Shown here: positions 1 to 10,700 of the stretch, piece after piece | Numbering within the stretch: the stretch's first letter is position 1 | Layout of the letters: every line of letters starts with the position of its first letter | Origin: Marsupella aquatica | Lineage: Eukaryota; Marchantiophyta | Assembly: GCA_973895155.1 (NCBI GenBank) | Contig: OZ316891.1 | Location: 30,814,001-30,878,000, forward strand | Reading direction: 5' to 3' | Length of the DNA: 64,000 nt | Notes under the pieces: model-generated | Told to the model about the DNA's origin: nothing | The model's input: the letters and a program-made list of their open reading frames with translations, nothing else | Databases searched by the model: none | Program-made: the position numbers and the translations under genes

Positions 1-2161
1 GATTGCCAAACCTCAAAGCCACGGTAGTATCTGCCGCCAGCTGTCAACTGGAGTGGGATTTTTCTTCGTGTAAGCTTGTCCAGTAGGGTGCAGACGGAGA
101 GAGATTCAACCCCTCTACTCGCAAAGTGAGCTACTAGAGCCGAGAGCGTGATACCTGTATCAATTATATCTTCCACCTGGTTTACAACAGCAGAACCTGA
201 CTTTCTCAGGAACGAATGTCTCTGGAAGATGAAAACATATTTACCATTCAATAGATCATGCGCAAAGGACTGCTTTGACATGTCCGCACGAAGTACACCA
301 AGCTCACCAGTAGGACATGCCTGCCCTTGACGTCAATCCTTATGTCTGTGGCGATATTGGCGACGCCGCTTGATTCCGCCTTAGAACCATACGATTGTAC
401 GCGTATAAGATCCACCGCGACTGGAACTTTGATTTTACGGACCAAATCCGCCAAGAATATGAAGGCTCCAGTTGCCACCTGCCCAGTAAGGAAACCCCCA
501 GCAAGAAAGTAAATACATGCCTCAACTGTGACCGCTTTGCCGATTTTCTATTTACTCTCGTTAAAAGATCGTGCATATCGAAAGCCCATCTGCAGTCATT
601 GGTAACTGAAGCATTAATGACTAACTGCCGAACCCATAAATCAACGACAAAACATGGATTGTTGAGGCTGAACAAATTGCCCAGTCCATGTGGATGGGAT
701 TGTGGCAACTGAAAACGACGTTCATCGGAGCACAGGTCAAGTTCCCATTCCTAGTAGTTTACACGCTGGAGGAGCTTATCCAGGGTCTTCTGCAATGTCT
801 GGGTGTCAGCCACCCCTCCATCGAAGAAATATGTCAAACTGCCTCGAGATTCCGTCTATGTCCCTAGTTGACTGGAGCACAGGCGGTGGCTGTGTACTCA
901 CGTTATCGCCCAAAGTACTAAATCTAACTACCCTGTCATCGCTTCTGGCTTCTCTTTCTTGTTGGTTTTCTAGATGGAAAACGAAACTGTTTTACTTACA
1001 CGGGTTTTCCTATCGAAGCCAGGATACACCATAGCACTAAACGCGTCGTTTAGATGTGAGAGAGAAGGGCATGAGGTTGAATTGGGGGCACTTGCAAGAC
1101 ACATGAATGGGGAAAATTCATGTATATAGAGAAACGGATAGCCCAGCACGACAAGTTATGGGAAGCTCTGCAGTTGGAATGTGTTAAAGACAAGATTTCA
1201 ATACACTGCTCGAGAGCCTACATCGCTACCTCTTCACTCAGCTTCCAGAGTCTGCAAATAATTTCCTCTCTTGTGGGGATTAGGCTTGGGTTGCCAGAAT
1301 CATCAGGAAAGTAAATAAAGAAGGAGAGCACGCTCGTCTTGGTTTGTCTTTCCCATTTCCAAGGTTGTTAATTCCCCACTTCTGGCACGTTAGCCATTAT
1401 GTGCTTTTCCGAAGTGGAGATCTGTGCACCTCACGATAAACCCATTCATTCCTTCCTTCAGTCATTCATTCGATCATTACTCTACTCCCAGTGCTGGAGG
1501 GTCCCATAGGATTGAGCCTCGCACGAAACCGGAAAGAGAGAAAGACCTCAAGAATGGATTCAACAAGAAAAAGCCAGTAGACTTGACAGAATGCACAGAA
1601 CCCACCGATCCCAGCGGACCATGGGAGCATGAAATTTTGTGGAAAACGAAAATGAATTAACCCACATAAACTGGCAAAAAAGGGCAGTTGATTTCAAAAA
1701 CACGACTGCAGAAGAAACTATGATACAAATACCAGAACGAGCAGATACCAGGCTAGCACGATACATTCATCAGACTAGAGACCGAACCACAATCATCAGA
1801 GAAAGCAATTTCCAAGCTCAACCACCAGTTACAGTGGAATGAAGAATTCTCAAGACACCGAATCTGAATTTACCAGTACGCACTTTATGGATAAATGCAT
1901 TGGATTCTCCTCTGCATGAAAGCTATCTTCCATGACATCCACAGATACCGAGACAGAATTCAATTCCAAGTTTGCAAGAAAAAGCTGGGGACTCTTGCTT
2001 ACCCCGACAACGACAAGGGATTGACCGGAAAAGTCCTCAGAGATGGCATTTGCCAGCTCTCCTACGCGCTTGTCGAGATCCTCAGGCGACCACAACATAC
2101 GTTCCATTGCTTTGTTCAACGACACAGCTGCAGTAACAGCACCGTTGCTACTCCCGTGCAT
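1..2161 (-). CDS. HGPT: Hypoxanthine-guanine phosphoribosyltransferase, 3' end beyond window
   Basis: A purine-salvage enzyme that joins hypoxanthine or guanine to PRPP to give IMP or GMP, normally in the cytosol. Three minus-strand exons join in phase 0. They are 2161-2003 (ATG at 2161, 53 codons, ending SLVVVG before a GTAAGC donor), 478-308 (VATGAFIFLADLVRKIKV to GRHVLL, donor GTGAGC), and 176 to about 12 (VEDIIDTGITL to YYRGFE, probable donor GTTTGG at 11). The PRPP-binding loop VEDIIDTG begins exactly at the third exon. The joined protein follows the family order from the ATGAF segment through SYGS and the PRPP loop to the FYRGFE-like region. The last coding part, with the conserved Asp near the C-terminus, lies off the left edge. 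Intron 1 is about 1.5 kb. The reading frame stays open upstream of the chosen ATG as far as 2392, so a longer N-terminus is possible. The family assignment is firm; the start is less so. Confidence 0.88.
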
Positions 2162-2640
2162 AATCCTCCTCCTCCTATCCTTGCGTTTGGCAGAAGAGTG
2201 AGAACGAGATGAGAGGTCTATGACTTTCACGATGGGGATCCCGAGATCCACATAATTGAAGGGAGATAGCCCAAATCCAAAAACTGGGAGGTGGGCTGTA
2301 ATTTCAATGGTCAATCCTATCCTCAACATTGTCCCTGGAACAAGTCCTCTCCCAAATTCGAGGGGCCATTGGGGTCCGTCCAGCTGAAGCACATAATCTC
2401 AGGAAAACCTGTCCATTGTTCAGAATCAGAATTCACACCGGCATTTCTCATAATTGACAAAGCAGCCTGCAGAGGAAACTCTCGGTTTTGATGCACTGTC
2501 ATCGAGTCGAGAATCACTTCGAATACATTGTGCACCGCACCGAGAGCAGGCCAATCGGCTCATATGAAATCACAACGGCTGTGCATTACATCTACTGAGG
2601 GAATTGGGTATATAAGTGTCACTGTTTCCGCACAAAGGAA
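2162..2640 (-). promoter_or_regulatory. Likely 5' UTR and core promoter of the HGPT gene
   Basis: This is the sequence upstream of the minus-strand HGPT start. A TATA-like TTATATACC (minus strand) lies near 2610-2618. Two TGGGCT (site II-like) hexamers sit at 2268-2273 (minus) and 2292-2297 (plus). The assignment rests on position and motif only; no transcript evidence is visible. Confidence 0.35.
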
Positions 2641-2665
2641 AACTCCACGAGAATGAGCGAACCTT

Positions 2666-2683
2666 CCTAAACCCTAAACCCTG
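2666..2683. promoter_or_regulatory. Telo-box (interstitial AAACCCTAAACCC)
   Basis: Two and a half copies of the plant telomere repeat lie about 50 bp upstream of the TATA-like motif of the HGPT gene. Telo-boxes with site II motifs are known from promoters of plant housekeeping and proliferation genes. A regulatory role here is inferred from position. A chance interstitial telomere remnant cannot be excluded. Confidence 0.45.
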
Positions 2684-2684
2684 T

Positions 2685-2996
2685 GCGCCCAGACAGAAAT
2701 TGATGCTCCCATGGAGCTTGAGACAATTTACACTTTACTAATTTATACCCGTTTCCAAAAAAGCGCCCAGACAGAAAATGATGCTCCCATGGACCGTGAT
2801 ACCTTGTATAATTTACTCATTTACGCCTTGTCGTTTCCAAAAGGTTCTCAAGAGTAAACTTTGACCTTCAATATACCTCCCTTAAAATACAACTGAATTG
2901 TCTCTTCTTGGTCTAGTAAAAAGTTTTCAAGAGTAAACTTTGACCTTCAATATACCTCCCTTAAAATACAACTGAATTGTCTCTTCTTGGTCTAGT
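2685..2996. repeat. Two adjacent two-copy tandem duplications (78 and 79 bp)
   Basis: Units starting GCGCCCAGACAGAAA occur at 2685 and 2763 (78 bp apart, diverged). Units containing AGAGTAAACTTTGACC occur at 2851 and 2930 (79 bp apart, nearly identical). Related sequence, including ATGATGCTCCYATGGAC and a TCTTCTTG segment, recurs near 57960-58110. The region is therefore part of a dispersed repeat that has locally duplicated. Confidence 0.75.
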
Positions 2997-3780
2997 TAGA
3001 AGTAGTTTTGAAAGATCTTTTCAAACCAGTAGAAACGCCTGGATGGACCTCCATGTTGGACACACTATTCCCTTGGACCACATTTTGGTGAGCTATGGGA
3101 GTTTTGGGTTTGTAATTTGATGATTATGAGTCTTAAGATGAGTTTTAGTTTTTCACCTGCAAGACAACTAGAGAAGGAGGAGTCATAAAAAAGCACAAGC
3201 CCTAATATTTCATATTAAGGAAATAAATCTAGTAGATTTTACTCCTCGGCTTTCCATGATAATAACTCAACCAAAATGGTCAAAACTTCACTGTCACTTC
3301 AATGGAAGTGTAGCTTACCTACTCCTCTAGTGCATCCTCAAAACTAAAAAATATCAGAGTTAATGAACATCACTTTATAACAATTAAACTCAAATTTTGG
3401 AAAATGTGCTCTAGAGGGTTTCAAAAGATCAACCTTGTGGCCCATGGGAGTATCAAAATTGAGAAATTTATGAAAGCTTAAGACTATTCCATCATTTACT
3501 ATCCACACTTCTAGTTTGTGAGCAAATGATATTGACATTGAGTAGTTCCCTCTGTATCCATTGGAATTTGATTTTTTGTGTTAGCCAAAAACTACCTGGA
3601 AGATCTTTCCAATGAGCCCTAAATTGAGATTTTAGAAACCTACAAATTCCAAGATGGGGTTTCTTGTTACTTTTCACTGATCTGGACCTGGTGGGTATCA
3701 AGGTCTCCAAGCAAATGGCAGGTGCTGTGCTTGCCTTAGAAGGTTGTTGGTTAGAGCATTAATTGTCATGCATTTGTAAT
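2997..3780. other. Non-coding intergenic stretch, dispersed-repeat related
   Basis: No gene recognised. Parts of 3400-3560 (for example TTCCATCATTTACTATCCAC) resemble 58190-58220, so this is probably the continuation of the same dispersed repeat as 2685-2996. Confidence 0.4.
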
Positions 3781-5480
3781 GGTACTACTGCCACTGTTGC
3801 GAATTAATTTATGACCCCCTAATTTCTTTTTCAGTATGCCTTAACTTGAATTATCACTTGTATTATTTAAATCTTGAATAAAATTATGACCCCCTTATAT
3901 TTTTGTTATCTTAGAGTATTTTGAGTTTATTTTGGCTCTTCTCATAAGTTTTCAATCTTTGCTATCCTTGCGATTCTAGATTATCAGCATTTGCTAATTT
4001 TAGATTTCAATAGTATGAAATCAATCACTCCACTTAATTTCTACCACTTGTAGAAGTTCTATCTTTTCTCATGAGTGAGAGAAATGAGATGAACAATGTG
4101 CACACTGTGTGTTATTGCTTGTCTTCATTAAGTTTATGGTTTTAAATGAATTGACAGTCATTACCCAAGGCAACTGGGCAAGTGAAGATCTGTACCTTAT
4201 ATGCACTCGTTATGAAGCTGCTATAATGGTGAATACACCTTTTAGTTTTTGTCTCATTCAAATTTTGTGTCCAGTATTTTGATTTTAATGTGACTTAACA
4301 AGGTGAATCATTTGTATTAATTTAATTTTGAATTAACTTTTGGACCCCTTTTAATTTTAGTGAACTTAATGTATTTGGCTCCCCTCATAAATGTTTTATC
4401 TATCCTTCTCAATGACTCTTTAGTGAATTCTCTTTTGTTTCATGAGAAATGAATTTGAACAATGTGCACATGTGGTGTACTAAGTTCCCCTAGTGATTTC
4501 CTTTACAAAATTTATTGTTTTAATTGAGTTGAATGTCATTACCTAGAAGGCCCGGTTTTGGCCATGACGGGCATATTGGGGGGCTCGACCCCGTCAAACT
4601 GTCATCCCAACACCCTGTCGCCTGATCCCGACCCCAGGTCGGCCCTTCCCTGACCATGTTAGACCCGGCCCGGTCCAGACCCCGGCCCCACCAATTTCAA
4701 CCCCGGTCCGTCTGAGCCCCAACCCCGCTCTGACTATGCTAGACCCTTTTTGACCCGGCGCCAACCCCGCCACCACCATTTTCAACTCTAGCCCGGCCCC
4801 AATCTCAACCGGTCCCCCCACCCATCCGGCCCGTCCCCGACCCCGGCCTGGGGAACGCTAGACCGGGGGAGTACGGGGGACCTTGGGACCGGGTCAGGAC
4901 AAGGTTTGGGAATGCCCGGGAAAAATGCAGAATATGTGTCAAATGGGTCATTTTTCCCCGTCATTTGACGCTTTGACGTGTCGGGCAAGGCATCAAGTTG
5001 CCCGTCAGATTAAACCGGGCTAGAAGGGATGAAAATCTGTACTGTATGTATGTGCATAACTCTTTAGTACTTTTCTTTGCATGTGTATTTATGGCTTTTC
5101 ATGTTATGTCAGTCAGTCTTAATTAACAGATATTAATTTATTGTCATATACTTTACATGTATTTATTTATTTATCATAAAATAAATTAAATGAATTACAT
5201 ATCACTACAAGACAAAAAAAGAGTCATGTTCCTGGATTAACATGCCATATATATGCACAACTCATAGTTACTTTTGTACTTTGCTGGTAAGTGCTTTCCT
5301 TTGCATGTGCTCTACTCTCATTCACTCTTAACAGATATTATTTTCTTGGAATCAATGTATTGTATTTCTACTCTCCTCTTCTATCCTAAATAAACTAGAC
5401 AATTTACATATCACTATAAGACCAAAAAAAAATGAAGCATCTTCCAGGAAGAACATGCTATAATCCCTAACGGTGGACGT
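3780..5480. repeat. Dispersed AT-rich repeat, internally duplicated and interrupted
   Basis: Two diverged direct copies of an AT-rich unit lie at about 3830-4170 and 4240-4540 (shared AACAATGTGCACA and TTTTGGCTC segments). They are followed by paired blocks ending in CACTACAAGAC (about 5204) and CACTATAAGACC (about 5415). A single related copy lies at about 52560-53150 in the same order. The GC-rich transposon 4551-5019 is inserted in the second unit. The CACTAYMAGAC motifs recall CACTA-element termini, but I cannot define both ends. Confidence 0.55.
4551..5019. mobile_element. GC-rich non-autonomous DNA transposon (hAT-like), copy 1
   Basis: A 469-bp GC-rich insert bounded by perfect 8-bp terminal inverted repeats CCCGGTTT (4551-4558) and AAACCGGG (5012-5019). 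It is flanked by a perfect 8-bp target duplication CTAGAAGG (4543-4550 and 5020-5027). It interrupts an AT-rich repeat. There is no transposase; the long open frames on the minus strand are artefacts of GC-rich low-complexity sequence. A related inverted copy lies at 35918-36197. An 8-bp duplication is typical of hAT elements; the superfamily is inferred from that alone. Confidence 0.75.
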
Positions 5481-6524
5481 GAGTGCATGCTTAACCCACT
5501 CGTTGATGTTAAAGAGGAACTCACCCTAGACCTAAATAGAAATGCTGGTAGACTCATCTGGTTTCAGCCATTTTTTGCTTAACTCTAGTGTTTGATTGCC
5601 ATAAAGTTGTTACCTGTCAATCAAACGGAAACACTCTTCTGAATACCCCTGCATATTACACGTATAGTCTAAATATAAAAAAATTTGGTTACTGAGAAAT
5701 TACAGCCTAAGGTTCTCTCTATGCATTTCGATGTACAAACACTGATGTATCAGTGTTTGCAGACTTAAAAAAATTGAGATAAAGTATGTATGGCACTTTG
5801 AAATGTAAAAATCAAGATTTAGCAAACCTGACTCTCTCTAAGGTAGATGATTGAAGGGCTTAACAGATCAGCTGGAAGATTTTTGGAAAATTAGACCTAC
5901 CTGTTTGTAAAGTTTCTGGAGTCTTTAACTTGGTGCAGCTTTTTCCAAGCAATTGTCTATGAGTCCCCAGTTACATTATAATTCAGGATTGAAGTCTTTT
6001 GTTCATGACCTCCATAATTAGAATTTCATAATGCGCGCATTAGAAAAGTTCTCCAAGTTTCACAATTTACCCTAAACTTTGTCTTGGGACCAAAATTTTT
6101 GATGGATGTATTTCTCAGGAATCAATGGGCATGATGATGCGAAGCATTATGTGATTTACTTTGCGCCACTAAGAGACTGTATTCTCCCTACATTCCTGTG
6201 TGAGGCAGTGCAAGCTTCAGTCTGGAGCAAAGCCCAGAAGAGAATACAAAATTTGTTTATTTTTGCTTTTCCATGCCCCCCCCCACCCCCTGGATCATGA
6301 CTTCACAAGTCATACAGTTGTCACCCTTTTGCCCTCCCTGCCTCCACGCACATCCTCCATCTTGTCCTTGCTAATAGTGCAACAAACAGACATTGAACTG
6401 CTATAGTACTGATTTACATGCAGATGTTTTTCCAGAAATCACAAAACCTTGACTACCAAAGTCTCCTATACCTTACAAATAGGCAAGTCAAGCCTGCCAC
6501 AGAAGTTTTGTGCCCTTCAATCCC
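5480..6524. other. Intergenic stretch without recognised features
   Basis: AT-rich non-coding DNA. The open frames are short and unrecognised. A cytosine-rich run lies near 6278-6296. Nothing else could be supported. Confidence 0.5.
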
Positions 6525-6690
6525 AGGTCTATGCTTGATGGACCCCAAAATAGAAAGTGTTACTTGAAAGAACCTCTAAGTGATCCAGAGTCACTCTTGA
6601 TAGACCTTACATCAATGTACCCAAAATCCTCAGGGTCCCATCAAGTAACAATTTTGATTTTGGGGATCTATCAAGCAAATAGGGAGTCTC
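6525..6690. mobile_element. MITE with long inverted repeats (CTTGATGGACCCC family), decayed copy
   Basis: The left arm TGCTTGATGGACCCC (from about 6531) is mirrored by the right arm GGGGATCTATCAAGCA (to about 6677). Internal sub-repeats TTACTTGA / TCAAGTAA are also inverted. It is the same family as 18806-18965 and 61217-61384. No clear target duplication remains. A piece resembling the AGGGAGTCTCAAA terminus of another MITE family abuts its right side. Confidence 0.6.
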
Positions 6691-6699
6691 AAAGCTTCC

Positions 6700-7470
6700 A
6701 ATTTGATGGACCTTAACTTAGTACTTAAGGTTATGGACTGCCAAATTCATAATACTCTGGACAGAAATGAAGGATGAAAGATTGGTCATATGCTATGACC
6801 ATTAGTCGGTGTAGAGGCCAGTAAAAAAGACAAAAGGAACATATTTTACATATCTTGTGTAAAAACTTTGAAAATTTGTTTATGACCATCATCCACAACT
6901 TTGAAAACTTTGAAACTCCTTTGGTTTTCTGTCCACTAAGGGTTTACTTCTTTGTTTGCTTCTTCGGGGATGTTTTGTTGTTGTGGGGGACTCCTCGGTT
7001 TGTTGGGCCTTTTGGCATTCCGGTCCTTCCTTTTCCCCCCTTTTATTGTGGGGTTCATTTGCCTATCTCCCGATTTGGAGTTTTTGTCTGTTTGGCAGTG
7101 TGAGTCTGTGATATATGGTATGAGGGCAGAATTGAAAGCACGATGGAGAATTCAAAGCGTGATGGGGGTTTCCTTCCCGCAACTAATAAGACTCCGTATT
7201 TCCCCTAAATTCTACGTGTGGGGCAGTACAAGTTTCCGGTCACCACTTCACGAGTCATAAAGCAGTTACCCCAGCCCGGGAAAATGATTTCCCTCCTTCC
7301 CGGTACGGTAGGGCACTGCCTTTCATCGCTGACCGAGACCCACCGCGAAGATCTGGGACGATGTGGACGGCGGAGATTCTCGGATGACGACGATCGGGGG
7401 GTTTGAAAGGGACCAAAAGGGCCCCACCGAAACTGCCCCCTACTGTAGTAGTAGTCTAGTACTGCAGTAG
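6700..7470. other. Intergenic region and distal kinesin upstream sequence
   Basis: No gene recognised. The first half is AT-rich with G/T-rich tracts. From about 7250 the composition becomes GC-rich like the following promoter and gene. Confidence 0.4.
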
Positions 7471-7481
7471 TGGTCGCGAAG

Positions 7482-7492
7482 TGACCGTTGGG
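7482..7492 (-). promoter_or_regulatory. MSA element (mitosis-specific activator), MYB3R site
   Basis: Read on the minus strand, this is CCCAACGGTCA, an exact match to the MSA consensus YCYAACGGYYA. It sits 293 bp upstream of the kinesin ATG. MSA elements bind three-repeat MYB (MYB3R) factors and drive G2/M expression of cyclin B, KNOLLE and NACK genes in plants; they work in either orientation. A second bare AACGG core lies at 7606-7610 (minus). That this site controls the gene is inference, but motif and gene function agree. Confidence 0.6.
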
Positions 7493-7784
7493 TTCGTCGT
7501 CCTTCGTTTTCCGTGGTTCTCCTCTGGAAAGCTTTGGAGAATTGAATTCGAGGAATGGCACGAGTGTTCTGACGTTGCCTCTCGTCTCCCCTGGAAGAAT
7601 GGTTTCCGTTGAGCGGAGGGAGGGAATGTCGTGAATGATGAGCGTTCCAGTGCTGTGGGTTGATTCACAGCGGGGGAAATCGGAGCAATTTGGTCTGCTG
7701 AGAGAGAGAGGGGGGGAAATGCGAGATCAGGAAGAATTGTAGGAGAAAGAATTGTAGAAGAATTGCACAGATTGGGAGGCAAGG

Positions 7785-10700
7785 ATGACGGTGGCTGTGC
7801 TCAGGACTCCTGAGAAACTGAGGAGTGGTAGTACGAGGAGTGGCGGAGGAGGAGGGGGCGATGAGAGATCATTTAGCAGCACCGCGGAGAAACTGAAGAG
7901 CAGGGGAGGATTGGAAGAGAAAGCAAGTAGCGCAGCAGAGAAGTTGAAGAAAAAATTCGATGGAGTAGAGGAGAAAGCATTGAGTAGTACCGTAGAGAAA
8001 TTCAAGAGCAGGGCCGCGGTCGAAGAGCGACCATGTAACAGCATGGAGAGAGTGAAGAACAAGGTGTTCGGCGAACACGAGAAGGTGACGAGCTTCACTT
8101 CAACTACAACCCCAATGAAGAGCGGGGGAGGAGGGGGCGATGAGAGATCATTTAGCAGCACCGCGGAGAAACTGAAGAGCAGGGGAGGATTGGAAGAGAA
8201 AGCAAGTAGCGCAGCAGAGAAGTTGAAGAAAAAATTCGATGGAGTAGAGGAGAAAGCATTGAGTAGTACCGTAGAGAAATTCAAGAGCAGGGCCGCGGTC
8301 GAAGAGCGACCATGTAACAGCATGGAGAGAGTGAAGAACAAGGTGTTCGGCGAACACGAGAAGGTGACGAGCTTCACTTCAACTACAACCCCAATGAAGA
8401 GCAGCAGCAAGGCGGGCGGGGGCGAAGAGAAAATTTTCGTCACGGTGCGAGTCAGGCCGTTGAGCAGCAAGGAATTGACGAAGGGAGATGTTGAGGACTG
8501 GGAGTGCCCGAATGATCACACCGTCGCTTACAAGCATGCTCTACCTGATCGCTCGCCGTATCCTGCATTTTACTCTTTCGGTAAGTCTCTTCTCCAAAGT
8601 TGCACTAAAGTTGCACTGCTGCGCAATGCTGTCAGTTTCACACCAGAGTGAGCTGAAGTCTTGTCCGGGCAATTATCCTAATGCTTGCTTCAAAACCATC
8701 TGTATGGTGCCCACCATGTGTATAACAATTAAATTATATCGAGGATCGTTACGGAGAGCTAAGAAGACAGATGTACCCCACCTAAATGGTGCACATCGAT
8801 GCACAGTGCATCCGCGTGCGGGGTGGAGTATCAGAGCATTGAGTAAGCGATTAAGGTTTCTGCTCGTGATGTTCTACCAGACAGAGTTTTTGGACCGGAT
8901 TGCCCTACTCAGCGTGTGTACGAAGACGGTGCGAAGGACGTAGCGCTCTCTTCCCTCACCGGATTGAATTGTGAGTTTGACTTCCATCTCATGACCTCCG
9001 TGTTGGGTTTTTGCATCTTTCATTTACTTCAATAGCAACAGCTCTGCCATATAGAAGACATGCGTTTTTCTGGGGCAGCTTAGGCTTCGAATCGAATTGT
9101 AGACTCAGGTGTTCTGCATTCATTCCTACACGGTTAGCTAAGAGTGTAGTTTACTGTGAGCAATGTCACCCATTCTCAGGAGTTTCTTCATCCATTGCTC
9201 TCGCTGCATCTGCTTTTTCTGTCGTTGCCGTTGCTTCCATTCCGCTGGATTCGTAAGTGTTCAAATCAGAAGAATCAACCGTTTTGCTGAGCACTCGTTC
9301 GCCATGTGCAATACAGCCACCATCTTTGCTTATGGTCAAACGAGCAGTGGCAAAACGTTCACAATGAGAGGTGTCACAGAAACTGCTGTGCGAGACATTT
9401 ACGAGTCCATTGGGAAGGTAAGCTACATAGGTGAACGTGAACTGCATTGAAGTTGTAGAAATGATCTTCCAAGTTCTTCTCCATTCTACTGTATCTCCCG
9501 TTAGTAAAACCAACGTCCGTATTCGACACTTAATCTGCAGAACGTCGAGAGGAACTTTATCCTGAAAGTGTCAGCTCTGGAGATCTACAACGAGATCGTA
9601 AAAGACCTTCTGAATCCTGAAAGTGGTCCCCTTCGACTGATGGATGATCCCGAAGTAAGTAGCTGATACTTTCGCTGGCCGTCTTTTGATTTCGGTTGGA
9701 AAAGGTTGCGAAGTCGTACGCCTAAATGAAGCTTTTGGACTGTTTTCTGCGGTTCGGGTGTTTGTATTTGATGAAACTTCTAAGATATTCCTATTTGCAG
9801 AGGGGAACTGTCGTTGAAAGATTGCAGGAAGAGATTGTGCGAGATGCATCACATCTCCGTCAAATCCTGGCCATCTGTGAAGGTGACGGACCTTAGCTTG
9901 CTGTCCCTTGCATGAGTTACTTCATTGCATTTACGCCGGTCCTAGGTCTTCCTGGGCGTCCTGTCTGCAAAGGTTAGTTGGATAGTGTGGTGAAAAATAG
10001 ATTGCAGGTACTGTACACGAAGCTTTGCAGTACGTCGTCATTGTTGACGTCGTTATGTCTCTACTGTGTATCTCCTCACGAATAGAAATGTTACTATCTG
10101 AAATCTGATATCAGTTCTGTGGTGCATTACCTTCAGCTCAAAGACAAGTTGGAGAGACATCGCTTAATGACAATTCATCACGGTCTCACCAAATTATAAG
10201 GCTGGTCAGTAGTTCAGGAGAGACTGCATTGCTCAGCTCATGAGATTGGTGCAGTTAATTTTCCACTTCTGCTCGCAAACTGCAGTTTTATCGAGGCGAG
10301 TAAAATGTTTGTTTCCAGTTTGGCGTTTCACACTGTGCTAGCGGACCTGATTACGATTTCCTTTTGCAGACTGTGGAAAGTTTTCCTCGCGGGTTGCCTC
10401 AAGGTGTGATCTCCAATGCTTTGGTTGCGAGCCTGGTAAGATATTCTGCACTTCTTAGCTGTCTTTATTAAGTGAGCAGTTCAGAGTTTTCGGTGCTAAT
10501 GCTGCCTAAAATATGACACGATGTGTGGATTGGAATGCATTTGCTTTGTGTTAGAAAGAATGAACAAATCTGAATGGGTTTGTGCACAGAATTTTGTGGA
10601 CTTGGCGGGAAGCGAACGAGCTTCACAGACACTATCAGAAGGGACGAGGCTGAAGGAAGGAGGCCACATAAATCGCAGTCTGCTCACTCTCAGCACCTGT

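Noticed and set aside
1895-2212. 105-codon plus-strand frame
   Set aside because: It is the antisense shadow of HGPT exon 1, which is recognised with certainty.
4594-4988. Gly/Pro/Arg-rich open frames on the minus strand
   Set aside because: They lie inside the GC-rich transposon, arise from its repetitive composition, and have no domain or conservation in the second copy.
5204-5460. CACTACAAGAC-like motifs as definite CACTA transposon ends
   Set aside because: No opposite terminus and no 3-bp target duplication could be located, so the stretch is left as a dispersed repeat.
7727-8470. 247-codon minus-strand frame with repeated Leu/Phe/Ser stretches
   Set aside because: It is antisense to kinesin exon 1; its internal repeats merely mirror the coding duplication.
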